From positions 4,915,733 through 4,979,732 of the forward strand of contig NZ_JALKFS010000005.1 in assembly GCF_023051145.1 (NCBI RefSeq): 64,000 nt of DNA. Direction: 5' to 3'. The position numbers were made by a program, and so were the translations under genes. The notes beneath the pieces are model-generated. The model did not search any database. It was not told the DNA's origin and saw nothing but the letters and a program-made list of their open reading frames with translations. This DNA comes from Williamsia sp. DF01-3 (GTDB taxonomy: Bacteria; Actinomycetota; Actinomycetes; Mycobacteriales; Mycobacteriaceae). This document shows positions 17,872-27,473 of the stretch, one piece after another; the stretch's first letter is position 1, and each line of letters begins with the position of its first letter.

Positions 17872-18645
17872 CTACGCGAACTGATCCCAGCCGAGCTTGG
17901 CAGACATCACCACGACCACCACGAGCAGTGCGGCCCGGATCACCCCCGACCCTCGATTGAGCACCGTCCTCGATCCCAGCAGCGATCCCGCGACGTTGGC
18001 CACCGCGAGTAGCAGCCCGAGCTGCCACCACACGTGCCCCTGGATCGCGAACACCACGAGGGCACCGAGGTTCGTCGCGGTGTTGGCGATCTTGGCCAGC
18101 GCCGCACTCTCGATGAAGCTCCGGGAGAGCACCACGGTGAGCGCGATGATGAGGAACATCCCGGTACCGGGGCCGAAGATGCCGTCGTAGAAACCGATCA
18201 CCGCAAACGCGACACATCCGGCGATCATCTGCCGGCGGCTCAGCGGGCCGCCCGACCCGGCGCTCCGGCCGAACGAGGGCCTGCACGCCACGAAGATCCC
18301 GACCGCCAGCATCAGCACGATCACCAGCGGCCTGATCACATCCGCCGACACCAGCGACGCCGCGGTGGCACCGGCCGCCGCACACACCCCGGCGATCGGT
18401 ACGGAGATGAGGGCGAGGCGTCGCGGGACGGCGGTCACCCGGGAGAACGCGATGGCGGCCGCGCCGGTGCCCCAGATCGCCGCGAGCTTGTTGGTACCCA
18501 GCGCGGTGGCGGGTGCCACGGTGGGGAACGCGATGAGCATCGCCGGGATCAGCACCAGGCCGCCACCACCGATCACCGCGTCGATCCAGCCCGCCGCAAG
18601 GGCCGCGACCAGCAACAACGTCAACACATCCCAGTCGGGGATCAT
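17872..18645 (-). CDS. TSUP-family membrane permease (TauE/SafE)
   Basis: 257 aa from ATG 18645 (MIPDWDVLTLLLVAALAAG), with GAAAGG a few bases upstream; a longer in-frame start exists. About eight hydrophobic helices are present. The family signatures are GWIDAVIGGGGLVLIPAML near the N-terminus and its repeat GFYDGIFGPGTGMFLIIAL in the second half, plus GTNKLAAIWGT and ANTATNLGALVVF. TSUP proteins export or import sulfite, sulfonates or other organic anions; the substrate here is unknown. It is 17 bp from the upstream AraC regulator gene on the same strand, so read-through into that unit is possible. Confidence 0.9.
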   Translation of the reverse strand: MIPDWDVLTLLLVAALAAGWIDAVIGGGGLVLIPAMLIAFPTVAPATALGTNKLAAIWGTGAAAIAFSRVTAVPRRLALISVPIAGVCAAAGATAASLVSADVIRPLVIVLMLAVGIFVACRPSFGRSAGSGGPLSRRQMIAGCVAFAVIGFYDGIFGPGTGMFLIIALTVVLSRSFIESAALAKIANTATNLGALVVFAIQGHVWWQLGLLLAVANVAGSLLGSRTVLNRGSGVIRAALLVVVVVMSAKLGWDQFA

Positions 18646-18747
18646 CTCGCACAGCCTTTCCACACCAGAGGGACAGTAGGTGGACGTGACAAATCCCTCA
18701 GACACCGAGGAGGGTAATCACAGGTGGATGCGGCATGCTGTACGACG

Positions 18748-20009
18748 ATGACCGCCACCACCCCCGCCGATTCCGCAGGCGCTGGGACTGTCACCAGCAC
18801 GTCCCGGCCGACCGCGAAGCGGGCGTATCTGCACCACGTCGACCTGATCCGGGCAACCACCTTCTCACTGGTCATCTTTGTGCACTGCCTGACCGCGACA
18901 ACCGACGAATGGGACAGCGTTCCGGTCAACTCGACCACCCTGCTGCTCCACTTCACCCGCAACATGTTCTTTGCGCTCAGCGGCTTCGTGCTGATGTACC
19001 AGAACTTCGAGCGGGTCGACTTCCGGTCGGTGGATTTCTGGCGCCGGCGGATGAAACTGGTCATCTTCCCGTTTGTGATCTGGTCTTTTGTGTATTGGGC
19101 CGTCGAGGACATGTGGGCCCACGGGCGCACCGGTGACATCCCCGGCAGCCTCGGGGAGTTCTGGGATCTGCTCAAGTGGGGCCTGTCCGGGTTCCACATG
19201 TACTTCTTGTTCGTGATGCTGCAGGTGTACCTGCTGTTCCCGCTGGTGCTGTGGCTGGTGCGCCGCACGCGCGGGCGCCACCTGGCGCTGCTCGCCGTCA
19301 GCGCCGCAGTGCAGTGGGCATGTTTTGCGGTCATCACGCACTGGCAACCACCTGCGAGCATCGCCGGGGTGTGGTGGCACTACTACGCGACCTTCGTGCC
19401 GTATCAGTTCTTCGTGTTCGCGGGAGCGGTGACGGCGGTCCATCTCGACGACATCCGGCTGTGGCTACAGGGCAAGGGCTGGTGGTTGTTCAGCGCACTG
19501 GCGGTGACCGGGTTGTTCGCCCTCGGCAACTTCTGGTGGCGGGTGTGGGGTGATGATCAGCGGGCGATCGATGCGAGCGCCGCTTTTCAGCCCACATTGT
19601 TCCCGTTCCTCGTCGCCGCGGTGGCGTGCCTGTACGCGATCGGCCAGCACTGGGCCGACCATCACCGGCGCAGCACCCCCGTTTCGACCGCATGGTGAAG
19701 TACGCCTCGAATCGCTCGTTCAGCGTCTTCCTGGTCCATGCGTTGCTGATCTTCTTCATCCTCTACCCGCAACGCAACAACGTCGCGTGGGTGGTGGACG
19801 TGTTGGGCGCGCCGTGGGCGACCATCGTCGTCTATCTCGGCACCCTTGCCGGCTCCCTGCTCGTGGTGGAGGCTCTGCGCCGGATGCCCGGGTCGGCGTA
19901 TCTGACCGGCCGGCCCCGGTTGCCGATGCCAGGCAAGTTCGACGTCGCTCAGCTCATCAGCACCGTCAACAACGCCCGCGGTCGGGCCAGCACCGTCTCA
20001 CGTAGGTGA
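18748..20009 (+). pseudogene. Acyltransferase-3 family membrane protein, frameshifted at a C5 tract
   Basis: From ATG 18748 (an upstream GTG at 18724 is possible) the first frame encodes HHVDLIRATTFSLVIFVHC, FALSGFVLMYQNF and about eight membrane helices. It ends at 19698. The last helices and the basic tail (RMVKYASNRSFSVFLVHALL to 20009) lie in another frame. The switch maps to CCCCC at 19676-19680; a sixth C would give a continuous product of about 420 aa. The fold is that of the plain acyltransferase-3 family without an SGNH domain, acting on envelope carbohydrates or lipids. The 3' end overlaps the convergent YdcF-like gene by about 60 bp. Confidence 0.82.
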
Positions 20010-20554
20010 TTGCGCGCGATTGTCCATGTCGGACAATCACATTCGGCGAGTACACCGTGGGCTTCGATACCTGCGTCGCGGCACAGCGCCACCGCGCGAC
20101 CGAGATGGAAGCCCTGGGTGACCACCAGCGCCGACCGCACCCCGAACAGGTCGTGGGCGCGACGGCATGATGCCGCGGTGTCGTATCCCTCGGGGTCGTC
20201 GATGATGTCCGACGAGGGCACCCCGTTCTGTTGGAGATAAGCGCGCATCACCGCCGGTTCGTTCCCCGCCACCGCGCGGCCGTTCCCGGAGTTGAGGACC
20301 TGCTTTACCCGGCCGTCGCGGTAGAGCGCGAGTGCCGTATCGAGCCGGCCGCGTACGTACGAATCGGGTTCACCGTCGATCACCTTTGCCCCCAGCACGA
20401 GTGCCACGGATGCCGAGGGGGCTTCAGAAGCCTCGGACGTCCGGCCATGGGCCTGCACGTACACCCAGGTGCTGGCGATGGTCACGACAAGCTCGACGCC
20501 TGCCAGCCCGGCGCCGATCAGCAGTAGAATTCGGTAACGACTCATGGCGCACAT
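19949..20554 (-). CDS. YdcF/SanA-like DUF218 envelope protein
   Basis: About 201 aa from ATG 20554 (MCAMSRYRILLLIGAG; AAGG eight bases upstream) or ATG 20545. One N-terminal signal-anchor helix (ILLLIGAGLAGVELVVTIAS) is followed by an extracytoplasmic DUF218 domain. It contains ALVLGAKVIDGEPDSYVRGRLDTAL, VLNSGNGRAV, DDPEGYDTAASCRRA and VVTQGFHLGRAV, the usual conserved blocks. SanA/YdcF proteins are linked to envelope barrier function; the biochemical activity is not settled. It overlaps the 3' end of the convergent acyltransferase gene and faces the divergent Fe-S reductase gene. Confidence 0.88.
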   Translation of the reverse strand: MCAMSRYRILLLIGAGLAGVELVVTIASTWVYVQAHGRTSEASEAPSASVALVLGAKVIDGEPDSYVRGRLDTALALYRDGRVKQVLNSGNGRAVAGNEPAVMRAYLQQNGVPSSDIIDDPEGYDTAASCRRAHDLFGVRSALVVTQGFHLGRAVALCRDAGIEAHGVLAECDCPTWTIARNHLRETVLARPRALLTVLMS

Positions 20555-20804
20555 CACAAATACCTTACCGATCAGTAACTTAGGACAACCTGCGCAAAAC
20601 CTTGGCGCAGCCAAGCCTTAACGTACCTAGTGGAGAACACTGCGTGCGCTGGAGCGATTCATCGCAACGCCGTGGCCGCCACACAGCTTGCGATAGGGCC
20701 AGGCCCCATCTGGGGCCATCAGGCCGACCGGGTGAACGATTCGACCGCTACGCGTAAGAGACGTGTATCGGACGGGCAGTTCGAGAGAGAAAGGCCGTGA
20801 CGCC

Positions 20805-23800
20805 GTGAATACCGCGACGATCACCATCGGCACCATTGCTGCTCTGGCAAGCCTGGTGTGCTGGGCACTGTTTTTCCGCGGAGTGTGGACGATGCTCCGC
20901 ACCATCGCCAAGGGGCAGAAGGACAACACCCGGTTCACGCCGGTGCTCCCTCGCTTCAAGCAGATGATGATCGAGTTCATCGCTCACACGCGGATGGCGA
21001 AGTTTCGAACCGTCGGCTGGGCCCACTGGCTGGTGATGATCGGGTTCCTGCTCGGTTCACTACTGTGGTTCGAGGCCTATGGCCAGACGTTCGACGCCAA
21101 GTTCCACTGGCCGTACTTCGGCGACACCTTCGCCTGGCATCTACTCGATGAGCTCCTGGGCATCGGCACCGTGGTCGGCATCGTCACCCTGATCATCATC
21201 CGTCAGCTCAACCACCCGCGGGTTCCCGAGCGGCTCTCCCGGTTCTCCGGCTCGCGCTTCGGCGCCGCGTACTTCGTCGAGGTGGTCGTGCTGCTCGAGG
21301 GCCTGGGCATGATCATGGTGAAGGCCGGCAAGATCGCCACCTACGGCCACGCACATGCCGGCTCGGACTTCTTCACCATGCAGGTCGCCAAGCTGCTCCC
21401 GGCCAGCCCGACCATGGTCTCGGTCTTCGCGCTCATCAAACTGATGTCGGGCATGATCTGGCTTGCCGTCATCGGCCGCAACATCACGTGGGGCGTGGCG
21501 TGGCACCGCTTCTCGGCCTTCTTCAACATCTACTTCAAGCGTGAGGACGACGGCGGGGTCGCGCTCGGCGCAGCCAGGCCGATGACATCGGGCGGCAAGG
21601 TGCTCGACATGGAGACCGCCGACCCCGACGTCGACGCGTTCGGCGCGGGCAAGATCGAGGACTTCACCTGGAAGGGCTGGCTCGACTTCACCACCTGCAC
21701 CGAGTGTGGTCGCTGCCAGAGCCAGTGCCCGGCATGGAACACGGGCAAGCCGCTCTCCCCCAAGCTCCTCATCACCTCACTGCGCGACCACGGTTACGCC
21801 AAGGCGCCCTACCTCCTCGCCGGCGGCAAGAAAGACATCAGCGGCGACGAGATCGGTCTGGTCGACGCCGACGGAAACGTCTTGCAGGACAAGCTCGATG
21901 CGATCCCCGAGGCCGCCCGCAACGAGGCCGACCGCAAGCTGGTCGGCGAGAGCGAAGGCACCACGGGCGCGGTCATCGACACCGAGACCCTGTGGAGCTG
22001 CACCAACTGCGGTGCCTGCGTCGAACAGTGCCCGGTCGACATCGAGCACGTCGACCACATCATCGACATGCGCCGGTACCAGGTGCTCATCGAGTCGGAC
22101 TTCCCGTCCGAGCTCGCGGGCCTGTTCAAGAACCTGGAGAACAAAGGCAATCCGTGGGGCCAGAACTCCAAGGACCGCACCAAGTGGATCGACGAGATGG
22201 ACATCGAGATCCCGGTGTACGGCCAGGATGTCGAGAGCTTCGAAGGCTTTGAGTACCTGTTCTGGGTCGGTTGCGCCGGTGCCTACGAGGACCGTGCGAA
22301 GAAGACCACCAAGGCCGTTGCCGAACTGCTCGACATCGCCGCCGTGGACTTCCTCGTCCTGGGCGAAGGCGAAACCTGTAACGGTGACTCCGCACGTCGA
22401 GCAGGCAACGAGTTCCTGTTCCAGATGCTGGCGCAGCAGAACATCGAGACCCTCGACGAGATGTTCGGCACCGCTCCCGCGCAGGCCAAGAAGATCGTCG
22501 TGACCTGCCCGCACTGCTTCAACACCCTGGGTAACGAGTACCCGCAGGTCGGCGGCAAGTACGAGGTGGTCCACCACACCCAGCTGCTCAACCGGCTGGT
22601 CCGCGACAAGCGGCTGATCCCGGTGGCCCCGGTCAACAAGGACATCACCTACCACGACCCCTGCTTCCTGGGCCGGCACAACAAGGTCTACGACGCCCCG
22701 CGTGAGCTGATGGACGCTTCCGGAGCCAACCTGACCGAGATGCCGCGTCACGGCGAGCGGTCGATGTGCTGTGGCGCCGGCGGTGCCCGCATGTGGATGG
22801 AAGAGACCATCGGCAAGCGCATCAACCTCGACCGGGTCGACGAGGCACTCGGCACATCACCGGAGAAGGTGGCCACCGGCTGCCCGTTCTGCCGCGTGAT
22901 GCTGACCGACGGCGTGACCGCGAAGACCTCGGGCACCGAGCTCGAGAACAAGGTCGAGGTGCTCGACGTCGCGCAGCTGATCCTCGAGTCCGTCAGGCGC
23001 GGTGCCCCCGAGATCAAGCGCGGCGGCCGTTTCCTCGGCGCAGCGTCGCTGGGATTGTCGGCGCCCGTCGCCGAACCAGAGGCCAAGCCGGTCGAGAAGA
23101 AGGAACCGGCAGCCGAGCCCGCCAAGGCGGCAGCGGCCACAGCCACCGACACGAAGGAAAAGCCGAAGGTCGGCGGCGGACTGGGCATCGGCGGCGGCGC
23201 CAAGAAGCCGGGCGGCGGCGCACCCAAGCCCGGTGGCGCGGCCAAGAAGCCGGGCGGCGGCGCACCCAAGCCAGGCGGCGCAGCAAAGCCGACGTCCGAC
23301 GAGAAGGCGACCGCGCCCGCAGCCGAAGGCGCCAAGGGCCTCTCCATCGGCGGCGGCGCCAAGCGTCCGGGAGCTCCGAAACCCGGTGGCGCAGCCAAGA
23401 AGCCGGGTTCGGCGAAGCCTGCAGCCGAGGCCCCTGAGGCCGCGGAGGCGACGACCGAATCAGCTGAAACCACCGAGACCACGGCCGCACCCGTCAAGGG
23501 GCTGTCGATCGGCGGTGGCGCCAAGAGGCCGGGAGCACCCAAACCCGGCGGCGCAGCCAAGAAGCCAGGTGCAGCAAAGCAGGCCGCTGCGGCCCAGCCC
23601 GCTGCGGAGGCGACGACCGAGACCGAGTCCGAGGCGACATCGGTCACCGAAGAGCCGGCAACCACCGGCCAGGCCGGCGAGAAGCCGCCGGCCGCTCAGG
23701 TCAAGGGCCTGGCCATCGGCGGCGGTGCTAAAAGGCCGGGCTCGCCCGGGGCGAAGCGTCCCGGGGCCCCGAAGCCGGGAGCAGGCAAGCCCGACGAGGA

Positions 23801-24287
23801 TGCCGCACCCGCACCGGTGGCCGACGAGCCGTCGAAGGTGGACGAGCCGGAGGTCAGCGAACCGGCCGCGGAGGGCACTGCGGAGGGTGGGGCATCAGAA
23901 CCTTCGCCCTCGGTCCCCGTCAAGGGTCTGGCCATCGGCGGCAAGGCAAAGCGGCCAGGCGCCAAAAAGCCGGGCGCCACGAAGCCGGGTGCGGCCAAGG
24001 CTGCTCCAGCCCCTGAGCCCGAGTCAGCCCCTGAGCCCGAACCGACCCCTGAGCCCGAGACCCAGCCCGAGACCCAGCCCGAGCCGGCTGAGGCAACGGA
24101 GACCGCTGAAGCGACCGAGACTGCCGAGGTGGCGGAAGCCGCCCCGGCAGCCACCGAGAGCGACAACGGCGCAGCCGCCACCAACGGCGACGCACCGGCC
24201 GACAGCCGGACGCTGGCCGAATCAGGGCCCTCCAAGGCCAAGGGATTCGGCATCGCAGCAGGCAAGAAGCGTCCTGGTAAACGCTGA
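20805..24287 (+). CDS. Membrane Fe-S oxidoreductase with CCG domains and a long basic repeat tail
   Basis: 1160 aa from GTG 20805 (GAGAGAAAGG upstream). Residues 1-270 carry several membrane helices (TIGTIAALASLVCWALFF, HWLVMIGFLLGSLLWF) resembling a heme-b/NarI-like anchor. Two 4Fe-4S motifs follow: CTECGRCQSQCP (from residue 298) and CTNCGACVEQCP (from about 399). Two CCG-type heterodisulfide-reductase domains come next (VTCPHCFNTLGNEY, MCCGAGGARMW, TGCPFCRVMLTDG). From about residue 760 the protein is low-complexity Lys/Pro/Ala/Gly with repeated KGLSIGGGAKRPGAPKPGG units. The core corresponds to Rv0338c (about 882 aa), and gene order with alaA/aspC and iniR is conserved. The physiological electron donor is unknown. 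Confidence 0.88.
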   Translation: MNTATITIGTIAALASLVCWALFFRGVWTMLRTIAKGQKDNTRFTPVLPRFKQMMIEFIAHTRMAKFRTVGWAHWLVMIGFLLGSLLWFEAYGQTFDAKFHWPYFGDTFAWHLLDELLGIGTVVGIVTLIIIRQLNHPRVPERLSRFSGSRFGAAYFVEVVVLLEGLGMIMVKAGKIATYGHAHAGSDFFTMQVAKLLPASPTMVSVFALIKLMSGMIWLAVIGRNITWGVAWHRFSAFFNIYFKREDDGGVALGAARPMTSGGKVLDMETADPDVDAFGAGKIEDFTWKGWLDFTTCTECGRCQSQCPAWNTGKPLSPKLLITSLRDHGYAKAPYLLAGGKKDISGDEIGLVDADGNVLQDKLDAIPEAARNEADRKLVGESEGTTGAVIDTETLWSCTNCGACVEQCPVDIEHVDHIIDMRRYQVLIESDFPSELAGLFKNLENKGNPWGQNSKDRTKWIDEMDIEIPVYGQDVESFEGFEYLFWVGCAGAYEDRAKKTTKAVAELLDIAAVDFLVLGEGETCNGDSARRAGNEFLFQMLAQQNIETLDEMFGTAPAQAKKIVVTCPHCFNTLGNEYPQVGGKYEVVHHTQLLNRLVRDKRLIPVAPVNKDITYHDPCFLGRHNKVYDAPRELMDASGANLTEMPRHGERSMCCGAGGARMWMEETIGKRINLDRVDEALGTSPEKVATGCPFCRVMLTDGVTAKTSGTELENKVEVLDVAQLILESVRRGAPEIKRGGRFLGAASLGLSAPVAEPEAKPVEKKEPAAEPAKAAAATATDTKEKPKVGGGLGIGGGAKKPGGGAPKPGGAAKKPGGGAPKPGGAAKPTSDEKATAPAAEGAKGLSIGGGAKRPGAPKPGGAAKKPGSAKPAAEAPEAAEATTESAETTETTAAPVKGLSIGGGAKRPGAPKPGGAAKKPGAAKQAAAAQPAAEATTETESEATSVTEEPATTGQAGEKPPAAQVKGLAIGGGAKRPGSPGAKRPGAPKPGAGKPDEDAAPAPVADEPSKVDEPEVSEPAAEGTAEGGASEPSPSVPVKGLAIGGKAKRPGAKKPGATKPGAAKAAPAPEPESAPEPEPTPEPETQPETQPEPAEATETAEATETAEVAEAAPAATESDNGAAATNGDAPADSRTLAESGPSKAKGFGIAAGKKRPGKR

Positions 24288-24326
24288 ACCCGAAAACGAT
24301 TTGCGAAAGGCTGGCACCATAAGCAG

Positions 24327-25580
24327 GTGAGCAGACCACACGTGTCGACGGTGTACCGCGACCTCAAACCACTCGAGCAATCGGCGAAGCTCCGCAACGT
24401 CGCCTATGAGATCCGCGGACCGGTGACGGCCCACGCCGCTCGCCTGGAGGCGGAGGGGCATCGGATCCTGAAGCTGAACATCGGCAATCCTGCCCAGTTC
24501 GGTTTCGAGGCGCCGGACGTGATCATGCGCGACATGATCCACGCGTTGCCGTACTCGCAGGGGTACAGCGAATCCCTGGGGGTACTGCCGGCTCGTCGCG
24601 CGGTGGTCACCCGCTACGAACTGATTCCGGACTTCCCGTACTTCGACGTCGACGACGTGATCTTGGGCAACGGTGTATCCGAGTTGATCACCATGACCAT
24701 GCAGGCGTTGCTCGACGACGGCGACGAGGTGCTGATCCCCTCCCCCGACTACCCGCTGTGGACCGCGATGACGGCGCTGTCCGGGGGCAAGGCGGTTCAC
24801 TACCTCTGCGACGAGAAGAACGACTGGAACCCCGACATCGCGGATATCGAGTCGAAGATCACCCCGCGCACCAAGGCGCTGCTGGTGATCAACCCAAACA
24901 ACCCGACCGGGGCGGTCTACAAACGTGAAGTGCTCACGCAGCTGGTCGAATTGGCCCGCAAGCACTCGCTGCTGCTCCTGGCCGACGAGATCTACGACAA
25001 GATCCTCTACGACGACGCAGAGCACATCAATCTCGCGTCGCTGGCGCCGGACCTGCTGTGCCTCACCTTCAACGGCCTGTCCAAGGCCTATCGCGTCTGC
25101 GGTTACCGGGCCGGATGGGTGGCCATCACCGGGCCGAAGGACCACGCAAAGGGCTTCATCGACGGCATGAAGATGCTGGCGTCGACCCGCCTGTGTTCCA
25201 ACGTTCCGGGTCAGCACGCCATCCAGGTCGCGCTCGGCGGGTACCAGAGCATCGAGGATCTTGTCCTGCCCGGCGGGCGGCTCCTGGAACAACGCGACAT
25301 CACGTGGGAGAAGCTCAACGAGATCCCCGGCGTGAGCTGTGTGAAGCCGATGGGCGCGCTCTACGCTTTCCCACGCCTGGACCCCGAGGTGCACGAGATC
25401 CACGACGACGAGAAGTTCGTCCTCGACCTCCTGGTCCGCGAGAAGATCCTCGTTGTGCACGGCACCGGTTTCAACTGGCCCAACCCCGACCATTTCCGCA
25501 TCGTCACACTGCCGTGGTCGCGCGATCTCGGTGACGCGGTGCAGCGAATGGGCAACTTCTTGGCCAGTTACAAGCAGTAG
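24327..25580 (+). CDS. alaA: Pyridoxal-phosphate aminotransferase, AlaA/AspC type
   Basis: 417 aa class-I aminotransferase from GTG 24327. Landmarks are LNIGNPAQFGFEAPD, YSQGYSESLGVLPAR, INPNNPTGAVY (Asn contact), LADEIYDKILYDD (Asp and Tyr to PLP) and FNGLSKAYRVCGYRAGW with the PLP lysine. MGALYAFPRLD lies in the C-terminal domain. The N-terminal LEQSAKLRNVAYEIRGPV is typical of AlaA (glutamate-pyruvate aminotransferase); the M. tuberculosis neighbour Rv0337c is labelled AspC. It probably interconverts alanine/pyruvate and glutamate/2-oxoglutarate in the cytosol. It starts 39 bases after the Fe-S reductase gene and is likely co-transcribed. Confidence 0.93.
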   Translation: MSRPHVSTVYRDLKPLEQSAKLRNVAYEIRGPVTAHAARLEAEGHRILKLNIGNPAQFGFEAPDVIMRDMIHALPYSQGYSESLGVLPARRAVVTRYELIPDFPYFDVDDVILGNGVSELITMTMQALLDDGDEVLIPSPDYPLWTAMTALSGGKAVHYLCDEKNDWNPDIADIESKITPRTKALLVINPNNPTGAVYKREVLTQLVELARKHSLLLLADEIYDKILYDDAEHINLASLAPDLLCLTFNGLSKAYRVCGYRAGWVAITGPKDHAKGFIDGMKMLASTRLCSNVPGQHAIQVALGGYQSIEDLVLPGGRLLEQRDITWEKLNEIPGVSCVKPMGALYAFPRLDPEVHEIHDDEKFVLDLLVREKILVVHGTGFNWPNPDHFRIVTLPWSRDLGDAVQRMGNFLASYKQ

Positions 25581-25666
25581 AAGTACATAACCGCAGCTCA
25601 GGACCTCTTGATTTAAGTGTGACGACTGGTAACGTCTAACTCACTCAATCACTCAAGGGGGAGTTG

Positions 25667-27460
25667 ATGACTGCTATCGACAGCAACCAGAGGGCCGCCG
25701 AGCCCGCCTGGCGGTCACGCACCGTGATCCGCGACGGCGTGGAGCTGGCCGTGTTCGAGCTGGGCGAGCGGTCATCCGACCATCCGACCGTGGTGCTCGT
25801 GCACGGATGGCCCGACACCCACCACCTGTGGCAGTCGGTGGCGCCGATCCTCGCCGAGCGCTATCACGTGGTGGCCTACGACACCCGCGGCTACGGCGAG
25901 AGCGCCAAGCCGGACGGCGATGCCGCCTACCGGCTCCCCGAGTTGGCAGCCGATCTCTTCGCGGTGATCGACGAGGTCAGCCCCGGCGTGGCCGTTCACG
26001 TCCTCGCGCACGACTGGGGTTCGGTACAGACCTGGGAAGCCGTGTGCACACCCGGCGCCGACGACCGGATCGCCTCGTTCATCTCGGTGTCCGGACCCAA
26101 TCTGGACCACCTCGGCGAATGGACCCGCGAGCGACTGCGTCGACCCACCCCGAAGTCCGTGGGACAGGCGGTCTCTCAGCTCGTGTCGTCGAGCTACACG
26201 GCGGTGTTCCAGCTCCCGGTGGTACCCAAAGCCCTGTTCGGCGCGGCCATGCACCCCGCGACGTGGCAACGGCTGCTCACCGCCGTCGAAGGCACCGACC
26301 CGGCGAACCTCACCTTCGCACCGACGTTCCGTGCCGATGCGGTGTCGGGATTGCGGTACTACCGTGCCAACATCCGTCCGCGACTGGCGAATCCGGATCC
26401 ACGCAGCACCACCGTTCCGGTGTTCGAGGTGGTGAACACGCGCGACATCGCTCTGCGAAAGGCGATCTTCGCCAACACGCCGCGTTACACGGACAAGCTG
26501 TGGCGCCGCGACACCGAGACCGGCCACTGGCTGCCCTACACGAACCCCGGTTATCTCGCGGAGATCGCGGGCGACTTCATCGAGACGATCCGCGGGGGTG
26601 AGGTGTCGCCGGTCATCGAGCGTGCCCGCCGGCAAGGTGAGAACACCTCTGTGTCCGGCAAACTCGCGGTGATCACCGGCGCGGGCAGCGGAATCGGCAA
26701 AGAGACGGCAATTCTGCTCGCCCGCAACGGTGCCGAGGTCATCGTGGCGGACATCAACCTCGATGCAGCCGAGACCACTGCTGCCGCAATCACTTCCAGC
26801 GGCGGACTGGCCACTGCCTACCGGCTCGACGTGGCCGACCAGGACGCATTCGCCACATTCGCCGACGACGTGTCCAAGCGCCACGGAGTTGCCGACATCG
26901 TGATCAACAATGCCGGCATCGGTTTCGCCGGGCACGCCCTCGACGCCAGCGACGAACAGATCCGGCGACTGATCGACATCAATCTCCTCGGGGTCATCAC
27001 CGGCAGCCAGGTCTTCGGCCGGGCGATGGTGGAACGCGGGCTCGGCGGCCAGATCGTCAACCTGGCCTCGGCAGCTGCGTTCACACCACAGCAAGGCCTC
27101 GGCAGCTACGCGGCCACCAAGGCCGGGGTGCTGATGTTCAGCGAATCCCTCCGGGCCCAGCTGGCCGAGCATCACATCGGGGTCTCGGCCATCTGTCCCG
27201 GCATCGTCGACACCAACATCGTCGCGGCCACCGAGTTCGCCGGGTCCACCGCGGACACGCAACAACAGTTGCGCGACAGGATGAGTGGGATGTACCGCCG
27301 CCGCGGCTACACGCCGGACAAGGTGGCGTCCGCGATCCTCGGGGCGATCGAGAACAACAAGGCGGTGGTACCGGTGACTCCAGAGGCGCACGCCTGGTAT
27401 CGCATCTACCGCTTCACACCCGGGCTCTCGCGTCTCATGGCCCGCGCAAAGTTGTTCTGA
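25667..27460 (+). CDS. ephD: EphD-like alpha/beta-hydrolase fused to short-chain dehydrogenase
   Basis: 597 aa from ATG 25667, with AAGGGGGAG just upstream. Residues 1-300 are an epoxide-hydrolase-type alpha/beta hydrolase: VHGWPDTHHLW (oxyanion loop), DTRGYGES, and LAHDWGSVQTW with the Asp nucleophile. Residues 330-597 are a classical SDR: ITGAGSGIGKE (NADP/NAD binding), NNAGIGFAG, and the active-site pair in GSYAATKAGVLMFSE. The same fusion is M. tuberculosis EphD (about 592 aa), implicated in mycolic-acid epoxide metabolism. It is the first gene of a four-gene unit with PF10118, 2Fe-2S reductase and FMO genes. The upstream 86 bp contain a TCACTCAATCACTCAAG repeat of unknown meaning. Confidence 0.9.
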   Translation: MTAIDSNQRAAEPAWRSRTVIRDGVELAVFELGERSSDHPTVVLVHGWPDTHHLWQSVAPILAERYHVVAYDTRGYGESAKPDGDAAYRLPELAADLFAVIDEVSPGVAVHVLAHDWGSVQTWEAVCTPGADDRIASFISVSGPNLDHLGEWTRERLRRPTPKSVGQAVSQLVSSSYTAVFQLPVVPKALFGAAMHPATWQRLLTAVEGTDPANLTFAPTFRADAVSGLRYYRANIRPRLANPDPRSTTVPVFEVVNTRDIALRKAIFANTPRYTDKLWRRDTETGHWLPYTNPGYLAEIAGDFIETIRGGEVSPVIERARRQGENTSVSGKLAVITGAGSGIGKETAILLARNGAEVIVADINLDAAETTAAAITSSGGLATAYRLDVADQDAFATFADDVSKRHGVADIVINNAGIGFAGHALDASDEQIRRLIDINLLGVITGSQVFGRAMVERGLGGQIVNLASAAAFTPQQGLGSYAATKAGVLMFSESLRAQLAEHHIGVSAICPGIVDTNIVAATEFAGSTADTQQQLRDRMSGMYRRRGYTPDKVASAILGAIENNKAVVPVTPEAHAWYRIYRFTPGLSRLMARAKLF

Positions 27461-27473
27461 ACAGGAGACCGCG

